Below, one piece after another: positions 23,501 to 33,577 of a stretch of DNA of 42,907 nucleotides. The notes beneath the pieces were generated by a model. The model made no database searches and was not told the origin of the DNA. It saw only the letters and a list, made by a program, of their open reading frames with translations. Source of the stretch: Rhizophagus sp. LPA8_4_AMF (taxonomy: Eukaryota > Glomeromycota > Glomeromycetes > Glomerales > Glomeraceae); contig JADRCO010000215.1 of the NCBI GenBank assembly GCA_021464525.1, forward strand, positions 1 to 42,907, written 5' to 3'. The position numbers and the translations under genes were made by a program. The first letter of the stretch is position 1; every line of letters starts with the position of its first letter.

Positions 23501-25844
23501 TTTAATATTACGCTTTTTTGCTAATATTGTTCCATAATAGTTTAATCCAAATTGTTTCATTTTTTTAAAACTTATCATTTGAAGCATATTTTCGTTAGCT
23601 TGTTTGTTATAATGTTTTTTAAGGGTATCATTTGCAACAATATTTCCATCACTTGCTGCTTTTTCATACCAAAACTTGGCCTGTATTTTATTCTTGTTTG
23701 TTCCAATTCCATTATGATAACAATTTCCAAGTTGATACTGTGCATCAGAAATCTTTTGTGAGGCTAAGAACTCATAATATTTAAATGCTTTGTTCTCATC
23801 TTTCTCAACTCCTTTTCCTAATCTGTAGCAATTCGCAAGATAAAGCATCGCAGTCATATTTCCACTATCAGCTGCTTTTTTATAATAATAGATAGATTTC
23901 TTTTCATTTTGTTTAATTCCTATACCATGTTCGTAACAATACCCCAGATAAACTTGTCCAACAATACTTTTATTTTCTGTAGCTTTTTGGTACCAATAGA
24001 ACGATTTATTTTTATTCTGTTTTACTCCACATCCATCATTATAACACTTGGCTAGATAAACTTGTGCAATTGAACAATCATTAGATGCCGCCTTTGAAAA
24101 TAATTCAAACGCTTCTTCTGTATCATTATTATAATCAATACTATAAAAATAAAATAATCCAAGAAACCAAACATATTCTGATTTATCTTGATTATTTTTG
24201 AGCCAATTGATAATGTTATTTGAAGATAGATTTAATTGTGATATTTGCTGAATGATAAGTTGCTTAATCTGCTCAAAAGTAGAACCTTTATTATGTTTCT
24301 TAATTACTTTATCGATAATTACATTATTAATGTTAACATCGAATGGACGGATTTCAGGACCAATAATACTCGATTTAACGGTTGTTTGATCTTGTAAACT
24401 TGAATTACTCTTGGAATCATTAGCATATGATAAATTCATACTTGATATATCATCTAATATTAGATCATGATTTATATCTATGATCTCTTCACTCGAATTT
24501 GAATTGAAATTATATATTTCTAATAAATTATCATCTTTTTGTTCATGAGAAACAATTTCTCGAAGTGTCGAAACTACTTTATGCATATCTGGGCGTTCAT
24601 TTGGCTCGTATTTCCAACATTCTATTGAATAAATGAATTTATAAGTTTATATGTAAAAAATAAAAATAAAAGATTATTAATATTTACCCCGATATAAGTT
24701 GCTATACTCGACAGGCGTGCCATCAATAATTTCTTCTCTTTTTCCAACTAGAATATCATGAACAAAATCATGGTCGACAGATTCAATGTTAAATGGTTGA
24801 CGTCCGCTCGAAATTTGCCACATAAGTACACCAATACTGTATACATCAGATTTTTCATTTAATTCGTAATTTTGTTCTTGATTTAAAATTTTCGGATCTA
24901 CATAGGCAAAAAATTTTGACGAGTTGTTTGATTCTTCACCAATATTTTTTGACAAGCCAAAGTCTGCTAGTTTAATACTTTTTTGATGCACAAGTATATT
25001 GTTTGCATTCTTCGTTTTTTTTTTTAAAAAAAAAAGTTAAAGATTTACAATATTATAATGTCAGATAAAACCACAAACTATAATTACGAAATTTGATAGT
25101 TACCAGATCACGATGAATAATATCACATTCGTGTAGACATTCTACAACACTTGCAAGTTGAAATGCTAACCGATATTTATCATTCCAATCAATTTCATTA
25201 AAATGATTACTTAAATATGATTTTAATGTGCCACTATCAGCGTATTCCAAAACTAAAGAATAATTGTCCATTCGATGAATTACATCTAAACCATTAAAAG
25301 AAATTAAATTAATCTAATAAATGCCAAATCTCGATGCATCGAACTCTCGATATAGGGATAAATATAGAAGAGTTAATAAATATTAGTCTCAATACAGTTT
25401 TCATCATATCGTATGTTCGGTACATCGAGGGTCTTTTCTTTTTATTATTATTCTTACCAGCTTCTACTTTAATAATTCCATAGAACTTTAATATATTTGG
25501 ATGAAGATCAACTTTTTTATGTAAATTTATCTAGCAAATAAAATTTTAATTTTATTAAATTTTTATTAATTTGATTAAAAAATTTATATAATAAGTGTAT
25601 ATGAATATTGTACCTCATTAACAACTTTCTGAACTGATTTTTGATCATTATTAAATGATTTTAAGGCGAAAAAAAGATCGGTACATTTCCATGTGGCACG
25701 AAAGACGTTTCCTTCTATTTGTTGTACGTTTTTGAAATCTGAATATTTATAGTGAATGATACGTTCTTCGGCAATTGATCTTTCTAACAATTCAGTATAA
25801 TAGTCAGTATCTTTAATTACGATATCCTCGGTATCATTTGACAT
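20501..25844 (-). CDS. TKL kinase - 24 Sel1 repeats - pseudokinase fusion
   Basis: Eight exons splice to roughly 1,570-1,590 residues. Exons 1-5 (from 25844) encode a kinase: a short glycine loop ([13 protein letters not shown]), [84 protein letters not shown]. The lysine, HRD, Asn and DFG are all present. One long exon (about 24610-21362) then holds about 24 Sel1 units of about 36 residues ([26 protein letters not shown]). The last exons encode a pseudokinase: [19 protein letters not shown] for HRD, KISNLPL for [35 protein letters not shown]. Known Sel1 repeats are superhelical protein-binding scaffolds, so this may hold a kinase and a regulator on one scaffold (inference). The exon junctions all keep frame. 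Confidence 0.85.
21540..22520 (-). repeat. Higher-order repeat inside the Sel1 array (3 units, about 324 bp)
   Basis: Successive groups of three Sel1 units repeat almost exactly. [32 protein letters not shown] and [20 protein letters not shown] recur one group later with few changes, and a third group is more diverged. The spacing is 108 codons. Further 5' in the reading direction, the pair [12 protein letters not shown] at two places shows the same three-unit period at lower identity. The pattern indicates tandem duplication of a 324-bp block. Confidence 0.75.
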
Positions 25845-26895
25845 TTTTGATGTTTAATACATAAAATAATTTAATTGGAAAAAGATAAAATTTATGCATA
25901 TTATATATTTGTTGGTCGGCTAATTTAATGCATAAAAATTCTTAATGTAAATAGGACACAATCATCGGTCTCAAATTCCGGAATGAAAAGATCATCAAAA
26001 CATTTGCGATATATACACTTTCATTTGAAGCTTGTATTAGGGCTTATGACTATGATAAAGTAAGTAACACTACTTAATCTTAATATAAACAAAATAAGTT
26101 TATCACCTTTTTTTTATAATTAAGTTATCGTGAAACGTTCTTATTGACACAGCGGCTAATAATAGTCAGCTGCTATGAGCTTATGACTGATTGTTTAATT
26201 TCTATTTTTGAAACTTGATTTCAAACGTTCTTTTCTTTCTTTAATCGTTTACATAAAAAAATACTTTTTTTTTGGAAATTAGAGAAAGAAAAAATTGCAT
26301 GATTGAAGATAATTTTAATTGAAAATAAAAAGTAAATCCTTTCCATTCATTTTTTGATATTAATATACTAACATAATGTGGCACAGTTGAACCGTAATGC
26401 CGTTAGTCTCGTTAACATTTATGAAAAAAATCATCTACACACACACATATATCAATTCTCTCATCGAAACAGCCACATACTCCAATTAGTTCTTCATTTA
26501 TTTAGCATGTGATTGGTAATTGTAATTAAAGCTCCACTGAAATCCATGTGAAACTTAATTATTGGAGGTGATCCGCTGATCAATGATCGTAACTTACCTT
26601 GGTATAAACAATATTCCGTGTCACCTAAATAAATTTGCCAATCAATTTATGTGTTGAGAATCGAGAATCAAAATTCATTCTTCGTTTACATGATTTCTCA
26701 GTAACGTCCTTTTTACACATCAATTGGTAAAGTATTAATTCTTAAAAAAAGACAATCCGATTTCCTACGGTTCTTATGGAAGTAAAATTCTGATTACTTT
26801 ATACCATAATTGTTTTTTATAAAAATTGTTTATCATAGTTACACGACCAATATAAGTTACAAAAAAAAGATAAGGAACGGGAAATTTAAGTATTA
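25845..26895. other. Promoter side spacer of the kinase-Sel1 gene
   Basis: This AT-rich spacer lies upstream of the start at 25844. It holds the dispersed repeat at 25989-26060 and a short CACACACA run near 26437. No gene was found. A possible exon-like frame (ATCATCAAAACATTTGCG, then ...TATGATAAA before GTAAGT at 26059) lies in the repeat. Confidence 0.45.
25989..26060 (+). repeat. Dispersed repeat, copy 2
   Basis: This copy matches the minus-strand sequence at 18514-18440. In one frame it reads IIKTFAIYTLSFEACIRAYD and ends at a GTAAGT donor-like site, while the other copy keeps the same frame for IIKTFAMYILSF. The conserved frame suggests a duplicated exon rather than a random repeat, but the evidence is thin. 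Confidence 0.4.
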
Positions 26896-26975
26896 GTTAT
26901 TTACCGAATACTGATCTAGTAGTATATAAATGGGATGATGACCCATTTATATACTAAACTAGATCAGTAAATAAC
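26896..26975. repeat. Long hairpin 1 of the 27-kb repeat cluster
   Basis: CTGATCTAGTAGTATATAAA with TGGG (26911-26934) pairs with CCCATTTATATACTA and CTAGATCAG (26942-26967), with a loop of only about seven bases. GTTATTTAC on the left and AAATAAC on the right extend the outer pairing. The arms share the CCCATTTAT-TACTA string with hairpin 2. Confidence 0.65.
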
Positions 26976-27003
26976 GTTTTTGTCATCCGATGATAAAAAA
27001 GTT

Positions 27004-27092
27004 ATTTACTATGCTATCCATAAACAAAATAGCAGATTACTTATGGTCACCTTCGGGTGATAACCCATTTATTTACTACTAGCATAGTAAAT
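27004..27092. repeat. Hairpin 2 of the 27-kb repeat cluster
   Basis: ATTTACTATGCT at 27004-27015 is perfectly inverted as AGCATAGTAAAT at 27081-27092. An inner hairpin, CACCTTCGGGTG, sits near 27048-27059. The right half repeats the CCCATTTATTTACTA motif of hairpin 1. Confidence 0.6.
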
Positions 27093-27154
27093 ACACCGAT
27101 GGATTTTTTTGTCAATTACTCCACTGGTATAAAAAGTATAAAATCCATCGGTGT
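27093..27154. repeat. Hairpin 3 of the 27-kb repeat cluster
   Basis: ACACCGATGGATTTT at 27093-27107 is perfectly inverted as AAAATCCATCGGTGT at 27140-27154 around a 32-base loop. It directly abuts hairpin 2. Confidence 0.65.
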
Positions 27155-27243
27155 GTACATCACACACAATGAGATAAATCTGTTATTCCATGATATCTAA
27201 TAAAAACTTCATATACACCGGTCCCCAAGGCATCAGTGAATAT

Positions 27244-27714
27244 TTAGTTATTCAATAATTCATATTTATCATATAAATTAATTCCACGAATTGGAGAAAT
27301 TTTTAGTAAATGGCGATTAATAGCATCAACAGCTTGTTTTACTGTTTTTGCTTTGTATTCACCAGAATCTTTCTTTTTAGACATTTGTGCAATATATTCA
27401 CAAACTTGTTTTTCTATAGATTTGGAATCTGTAATGTTTTCAAGTGGTACAACATAATTATACTCCTCACAAAACTCTATTAATCGAGAAATCCAATTTC
27501 GAGTTGACTTTTCAGTATTTGGAACTTTAGCTTTGTTTCGATAAAAACTAAGTTTTTCTTGAATTTCAGAAACTGGTAGATTTGAAGTATCGGGAGAAAT
27601 GATTTCATCTTGAGGTGAAGCAGAATCTGAAGCAAGGTGAAGAGTAGAACTTCCACTGGTAAAAACAGGCTTGAAAAGTTTTTGTTAATTTTTATTAACG
27701 CGCTTTTGAGGCAT
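27244..27714 (-). pseudogene. Crypton-like tyrosine recombinase, N-terminal piece only, with an early stop
   Basis: From an ATG at 27714 the frame reads MPQKRVNKN, meets TAA at codon 10, then stays open in the same frame to TAA at 27244 (157 codons in all). The body contains STRNWISRLIEFCEEY, QVCEYIAQMSKKKDSGEY, AKTVKQAVDAINRHLLKISP and IRGINLYDKYE. That is the helical core-binding domain that opens the Crypton/DUF3504 tyrosine recombinases that I associate with these fungi (from memory, not searched). The catalytic half with its Arg-His-Arg-Tyr residues is absent, because the frame ends LLNN shortly after YDKYE. It is therefore doubly broken. It lies between hairpin clusters at 26896-27154 and 27905-28102, which suggests debris of one or several mobile elements. 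Confidence 0.6.
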
Positions 27715-27904
27715 TTCTTAAAATTGGATAAAAGAAAGAACAAATGGTACAAAAGAAATGCAAGAAACACGTAGCAATTTTATTATGGCAAAATAAACTT
27801 TTAATAGTAAAATAAACTTTTAAGACTTGTAATAATAAAATCGACGTTAAATAGTAAAATAAACAAATTTTATCACGGGCGTTAGTCTTCAGGGGATAAA
27901 ACAA

Positions 27905-27961
27905 TTATTTCACGGGAATATCCATGAAAATCATTGATATCCATGGATTCCCGTGAAATAA
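27905..27961. repeat. Hairpin at the 5' side of the Crypton-like remnant
   Basis: TTATTTCACGGGAATATCCATG pairs with CATGGATTCCCGTGAAATAA across a loop of about 15 bases; the right arm lacks two bases. It ends 13 bp before the MITE at 27974. Confidence 0.6.
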
Positions 27962-27973
27962 CTATTACTAATT

Positions 27974-28102
27974 GTCCGGAGCGAAGCGAAGGACTATATA
28001 TGTATACGCAATATGAAAAATGATCGATCACGTGAGTTTCTCTGTCCCCTCACGTGATGTCGTCCAATGAAATCGCAAGTTTTATCTTTTTTCGCTCCGG
28101 AC
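27974..28102. mobile_element. MITE-like element with 12-bp perfect terminal inverted repeats
   Basis: GTCCGGAGCGAA at 27974-27985 is exactly inverted as TTCGCTCCGGAC at 28091-28102, giving a 129-bp non-coding element. Two CACGTG motifs lie inside (28029 and 28051). A second, partial left end is at 18079. It starts only 58 bp beyond the 3' end of the 28160-30607 gene, so it may fall in that gene's 3' flank. No convincing target duplication was seen. Confidence 0.7.
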
Positions 28103-28159
28103 TTACAACGGTTTCCGTTTCCCTAGTTTAACTGTTAATATATAAAATTAAAATAAACT

Positions 28160-30607
28160 CTATAAGTGATATTCCTCCCTAAATTTAATAGCAGGTTCAT
28201 AACCATTAATAATAGCTAATTCCATATATTCTTTAGCTTTCACTTCATCTTTTTCACAACCAATACCATTATAATACATATTTCCAGTGTTATACATTGC
28301 TACTTTAAGACCATCTTGAGCAGCTTTTTCAAAATACTTAAGAGCTTCTGATTTATTCTGCTCAACACCTTTGCCATTTAACAAACAATCTGCATATCTT
28401 ACTTTTGCTTCAGGAAATTCATTTTCTTCATCATCAGCAACTTCCTTAGATAATTCTGCAATAATTTTATCTTTATCTGGAGGACTTTCAGCCAATCCTC
28501 TTAAAATATAAACTACTTTATAATATTTTGCCATGATTTGATTCCGTTTTGCTGTATTTTCAAAGTTTGCATAGGCTTCAAAACATTTATATGCAGTTTC
28601 TGTGTCTCCAATAATTTCATTATTTTTTACCATCTTATGTTGTTTCGCTGCATCAGCAAGTGTCATGTAATTAAATGATTCAAGATTTGGTGAAATTTGT
28701 AAATTAGTACCAATTGGAAGGGCATACGATTCGTGATCAATGCTAAATTGTCGACTAGGAAACCTTTTCATGGTGTTATTTTTGCTTGGGTGTGGTGAAT
28801 CTTGTGAACGTACACAATTTCTAAGAACTTCAAGTATTTTTGTAATTTTTGGCCTAAAAGTTGGATCGTGACGAACGGCTAAAAAATATGGAAAAAAAAG
28901 AAAATTAAGTCTAACAAATAAAATTATTTTAAAATATTTCTTTTACATACCTTCAAGTTCTAATCGTTTAAATTCCTCTGGCATTTGACTATTTTCAGTA
29001 AATGATTCTCTATACTTTTTATAATAAACCATATCGGTTATTTCCAAAATATCATTACTATCTTCATATGGAATTCTTTCTTCAGCAATTTCCCAAAGTA
29101 AGATTCCAAAACTATAAACCTCACATTTTTGATTGTATTGGAAATTTTTAGCTCTCACCAACAACTCAGGTGCACAATAACGAGCTCGTTCTAAATTTTG
29201 ACTATGATTTAAAGTAGCTGTAGTTAAATAACGACTTAATTTAAAATTTGCAAGTTTTGCTGTCTCATTGATTGTAATTAATATATTTTCAGCCCTAATA
29301 TCACGATGTACAATCTAAAAAAAAAAATTTAATTAAAAAAAATTTTTCGTTAATTAAAACTGGTTATATAATTACCTCTACGGTCCTTAAAAAATTTAAT
29401 CCACGAGCAATATCAAGAGACATACGTAATTTTAATTTAAGATCGAATCGACCTTTATGTGTTGTATAAAACTCACGTAAATTGCCATATTCGGCCCATT
29501 CAGTCACCAAATACCATTTATTTCCATCACTAGTTAGCCCATAAAATTTTATGATATTTTGCCAATCATGAAGCTCTTTAAGAATTGTAACTTGATTATG
29601 TACAATCTTTTGCTCCTCATCAGAGATAGTTTTAAAAGCGAGTTCTTCACCTTCATTTCTTATGTTATACCATTTAGTCACACGTCCAGCTTTACGCGGT
29701 GGTTCATAATCATCCTCTTTAAAATCAGACAAATTTAGTGGAAGTACTTTAAAGATATTATCAATTTTTGTTTGATCTTGGGAAGTTTCGTTCATAAATT
29801 TTTCCATTGTATTATTCATTGCATTGACTTTTACAGCTGTTGAGGAAACCTGATTACTTAAGTTTATGATGTGGGCTTTCATCTCTTTTGTATTGGCTCC
29901 AATATCTTTTACGTCATCTCCAATACCTTTTATGCCAGTCTTAATACCCTCCACCATTTCTTCTAGATACTATAATTATCAAACACAATAGTTTATAAAT
30001 AATATTTATATTTAAACAAGGTTTAATAGAACTCAATTATTAATCTTACTTTTGCTAATTCCTCTTGGTCGGCTTTTAATTGTTTAAGATCTTCAGAAGT
30101 TTTAACGGTAATAGAAAAAGACAATAAGCTAACACAATTATCAAATTCTTCACTTAAATCTATAAAATTTTTCTCAATACTTTTCGCTTTAATATATTTT
30201 GACAGAGTTTTCATTTGAGAAATTTCTATTATAAAATCCTTAATTCGTTTTATAATTCTAGATAATTCTTGCAAAGATGAAAAATTTTCATTATTAAAAA
30301 ATTCTTCTTTTTCGTCTTTTTCTTCTCTAAGATCTTGTACGGCTGATTTTGCAGCACGAACTTTTTTTTGTAATAATTTACAAGTTCGTTTATTATGCTC
30401 AGCAACGTCTACTATATCGATGATTTCTTCAAAAACAGCTCCAATTTCTTTAATTAAGGGAAGAAAACTTGCAAATGAAGCAAGTACCGGAGCTGCCTCG
30501 GCTGCCGCTCCCAATATACTACTTGCACCTTGTACAATATTACTTGTAATTGAAGCACCATCTGCTGCTTTTCCAAATATATTCTTCTTTGATTTATTAT
30601 CTCCCAT
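28160..30607 (-). CDS. MLKL-like protein: helical bundle, kinase fold with NFK for DFG, Sel1 repeats
   Basis: Four exons (30607-30050, 29969-29376, 29314-28951, 28878-28160) join in frame to 744 residues. Residues about 30-170 are an alanine-rich helical bundle (ILGAAAEAAPVLASFASFLP, then EHNKRTCKLLQKKVRAA, ISQMKTLSKYIKAKSIEKNF). A coiled brace (AHIINLSNQVSS) follows. The kinase fold keeps LAFK (Lys at about 299) and HRDIRAEN (387-394), but DFG is NFK (407-409). SFGILLWEIAEERIPYED closes the C-lobe. Sel1 repeats finish the protein (GVEQNKSEALKYFEKAAQDG, GIGCEKDEVKAKEYMELA). Metal binding should be lost even though HRD survives. It is the most divergent of the three bundle genes. The membrane-effector role is inferred from architecture. 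Confidence 0.85.
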
Positions 30608-30815
30608 TCCTAATAATTTATCGAAAAAAAAGAAATAAATTTTTTTTTTTTTTTTTACGAAAATACAGACTCAGTTTCATTTATTCATATGTTGTACTAC
30701 CATTGTAATCATTCTTTGGAATCCAACGTTATGCCATGTAGTCATGTAGATATACGTAAAAATATTTTTTCGTTATACAGTCAGACCTTTATGTACCGAA
30801 AAATATAGGTACATC
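30608..30815. promoter_or_regulatory. Upstream region of the 28160-30607 gene
   Basis: A long T tract lies at 30639-30656, upstream of the start codon. A small hairpin, ATGTACC...GGTACAT, is at 30791-30814, preceded by ACAGTCAGACC, which faintly resembles a Tc1/pogo-type end. No second end was found. The promoter role is inferred from position. Confidence 0.35.
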
Positions 30816-31435
30816 TAGTGATGGGACTTTTAAATTATTTTATTTAAGTTAAAAATTGAATTATTAATGCTAAAAATTCTAATTGGTCAATTTTAATAAT
30901 ATCACGTGATGTAATATTTTTATATTGTATAAAGCATTTATTTATAATATAAGATTAATTTCTTGCTTAATTAATTGTGGATTAAAAATTTTAAGTAAAA
31001 TAAGAGACTATAAATTACCACCAATATTCGAATCAATAATGCTAATATTATCAATTAATTTTGCCGATATTTATTCCAAATCATTTATCATTTTATCTAC
31101 ATCTACTCCATCTTTTGTATTATCATCATTCATTTCATTATATTCTTTCAAAAAATCTTGAGTTTTTTTTGACATATATTCACAAGATTGTCAAAAATAG
31201 AAATGCTTAAAAGTTAAACCGTCTAAATATGTATTAATATCGTAAAATTTAAAAAAAAATGTCTGATAATCATCTATTCATCTTATTAGACTATCATGTG
31301 ATTTATTTTAACCAATTATATTAATTTCTTATTAATTATTTACATAGGTTAAAAATTTTGATTTATTTAATAAGTACTTATTAAGTTATTATTAAAAATA
31401 ATTATTAACTTAAAAATTAAAAAATCCCATCACTA
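30816..31435. mobile_element. Non-autonomous element, about 620 bp, with inverted ends TAGTGATGGGA
   Basis: CTAGTGATGGGA at 30815-30826 is inverted as TCCCATCACTAG at 31425-31436, and the T-rich sequence inside each end also matches imperfectly (TTTAAGTTAA-type strings). The end sequence resembles hAT-family termini, but flanking 8-mers do not match, so the target site is decayed or the family is different. It contains a CACGTG at 30903 and a 34-codon frame at 31071-31175. Confidence 0.55.
31071..31175 (-). CDS. Small ORF inside the TAGTGATGGGA element
   Basis: ATG at 31175 to TAA at 31071 encodes 34 residues starting MSKKTQDFLKEYNEMNDDN, charged and coding-like for such AT-rich DNA. It could be a remnant of the element's own protein. 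The family is not recognised and expression is doubtful. Confidence 0.3.
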   Translation of the reverse strand: MSKKTQDFLKEYNEMNDDNTKDGVDVDKMINDLE

Positions 31436-31648
31436 GTAGACTATTATATAGCTTCTATATATATCAAAATTTTAATCAATAGTAAAATACGTATCTAATT
31501 CTTAAATTAACAACATAATACTACATATAATATTCTCTTAAAAATATATGCTTTCACTAGAAAATTCACATATAACTGTAATCTAATTTGATGGTACTCT
31601 ATTTTAACGTAGTACTGCCTGTCAACTTTTAATAAACTGCTTAAAGAG

Positions 31649-31884
31649 TAGGGATGGTCAATCGGTCCTGCGGTCTTTGATCGGTCCTGACGGTCTTTAG
31701 AAAATTTTTGGAAAAGTAATAAGCTGTATTCCAATTTCGCTTCTGCTGGTCTTAAAAAAAGAAGTAAAAAAAGAAGTATAAAGGCCAATATTTGACATTT
31801 TAGTCATACCTGCTGCGCCCCAAAAATTCAAGGGTGCATTCCACAACTTTCCCAAATACCCCGAAAGACCGCTAACCATCCTTA
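31649..31884. mobile_element. hAT-type MITE with 8-bp target duplication TTAAAGAG
   Basis: The 236-bp element starts TAGGGATGGT and ends ACCATCCTTA, its near inverse. The internal strings GCGGTCTTT (left) and AAAGACCGC (right) extend the inverted repeat. It is flanked on both sides by the identical octamer TTAAAGAG (31641-31648 and 31885-31892), the 8-bp duplication typical of hAT insertion. A tandem GGTCCTG-CGGTCTTT motif occurs twice near the left end. It has no transposase. Confidence 0.8.
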
Positions 31885-31892
31885 TTAAAGAG

Positions 31893-32132
31893 ACGTTAAA
31901 TACAAAAAAAAATTTTAACATATGACTTTTACTGCAAATTTTTTTGCACATGAAATTATCTTATCAATCAGTAATATAGTATCACATGATTTATAAAGTT
32001 TAATGATGCCTTTTATGTTTAGAGGGTTTTTATGTGTGAGGGGATGCGACTAGGCGTAAAATTACTTGCACTACCATGAGTTAGTATAATTTATATGACC
32101 AAGAAAAAAGAACTTTTATCAAATCCACAAAT
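31893..32132. promoter_or_regulatory. Upstream region of the 32133 kinase gene
   Basis: The 240 bp between the MITE and the ATG are AT-rich, with a brief GTGTGAGGGGATGCGACTAG stretch near 32034-32053. They contain the likely promoter. No clear TATA box was picked out. Confidence 0.35.
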
Positions 32133-33377
32133 ATGACTACTAATTGGATTGAACATGCTATAAATCAAAATTATATTCAACTATATCCATATGAAGATTT
32201 TACAAATATAAAATACAACGGAGACGGTAGTGGAGAAGGTAGATTTGGTAGGGTTGCTAGTGCGGAATGGCCTATTTCAAATAGAAAGGTCGCTTTAAAA
32301 AATTTGAAGAGATATGATGTGGATAAATTTGTATCAGAGGTAAATTATTTTCTCATTAAGTTTGAATTCACATTCTGTGAGTAAATATTAAATATTATTT
32401 TTCGAAAATTAGGTGCGAATGCATGTTAAAAGTCATTCAAGTAAAAACATTGTAAGGTTCTTAGGGTTGACAAAAGGTAAGAAAAAACTCGATTATATGT
32501 ATTAACTTAAATTAATTTTCGTATTTATATTGTTATTTTTTTTACAGAAGAGGAAATAGAAACATCATACATAATGGTGTTTGAATATGCCGATCAAAAT
32601 AGCCTAAGAATGTTTTTACAGAAATATACAAGTGTTGAATGGGATGCCAAATTAAAAATTTCTTTGGATATAGCAAGTGGACTCAGTTATTTACATTCCC
32701 TTAACATTGCTCATCGTGACCTGGTAAGTTAAAAGTAAATTTTTAGAGTAATTTTTAAGTATTATAATCTAATCTTTATCTCCTCCTATCTTTTAAAGCA
32801 CAGTAATAATATAGTAATAAATAGAGTTCATAATTGTACTCAATTTGAATTTATAGCCCGAATTACTGATTTTGGTAGCGCTAAAGTGTTGAATACTGAT
32901 GATAACGATAATGACATTAATAAAGTTCTTGGTCAAATTCCATTCACGGACCCTGTATATTTAGACAAATATAAACATTATAGGAAAGATTTACGATCAG
33001 ATATTTATAGCTTGGGTGTCGTGTTCTGGGAAATTTCTTCTAATACAGCTCCTTTTATTGATTTTATGGAAGAGTTTACAGGCGATTTTAGAGATTTATG
33101 TTTAGCGATGGCAATAATCAGCGGGTTACGTGAGACTCGAAAGATTCTTACCCCTGATGATTATTATATGCTTTACAGACACTGTTGGGATGACGATCCA
33201 TCTAGACGACCTAATATTAATGCAGTTATTGAAACTTTGAAAACAATTAACCCCATATTATCAAATTCTTTAGTAGAAACTAGGACGATTGGTAAGTCTT
33301 ATTTATTAAAAAAAATACAAAAATCTAAATTACTAACTCAAACCCGTTCACATTTTGTAGGCGATACTACAATTTAA
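32133..33377 (+). CDS. Intact TKL-type protein kinase
   Basis: Five exons (32133-32339, 32413-32476, 32548-32723, 32799-33291, 33361-33377) join in frame to 318 residues. All kinase signatures are present: glycine loop GSGEGRFGRV, VALK, NIVRFLGL, MVFEYADQNSLRMFL, HRDL|HSNNIV, ITDFGSAK, RSDIYSLGVVFWEISS, HCWDDDPSRRPNI. It is almost only a catalytic domain and is predicted to be an active Ser/Thr or Tyr kinase. The last intron has an exact TACTAAC branch site at 33331-33337 and a 17-nt final exon. It is the only kinase gene on the plus strand and converges on the 33578-36015 gene with 200 bp between them. A decayed copy lies at 41915-42590. Confidence 0.9.
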
Positions 33378-33577
33378 TTTGAGCTTATATACGTGTATAT
33401 CAACAAATAAATAAAAAAAAAAAATCCTTGTCAATCTTTCAATGATTTGAATGATTTGTTAGTGCGCAGTATTTCTTGCGTAATATTTTATATTTAAATA
33501 CAAACTTATATAGTGAATATATTTATTAAATAAATTTTTTTAAAAAAAGTGATTATTTTCTTACTCCTTGTAAAAGA

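Noticed and set aside
22147..23761. Plus-strand and out-of-frame open frames within the Sel1 exon
   Set aside because: They are shadows of the repetitive Sel1 coding sequence in other frames.
21540..24100. Regular repeat array that might suggest CRISPR or a satellite
   Set aside because: The period is a multiple of three and codes Sel1 units in one long exon; there are no identical repeats with unique spacers.
30770..30814. Tc1/pogo-like terminal sequence ACAGTCAGACC
   Set aside because: Only one end is visible and the neighbouring palindrome explains most of the match.
31697..31951. Minus-strand frame containing GYLGKLWNAPLNFWGAAG
   Set aside because: Most of it lies inside the hAT-type MITE, so it is more likely repeat sequence that happens to be open than a gene.
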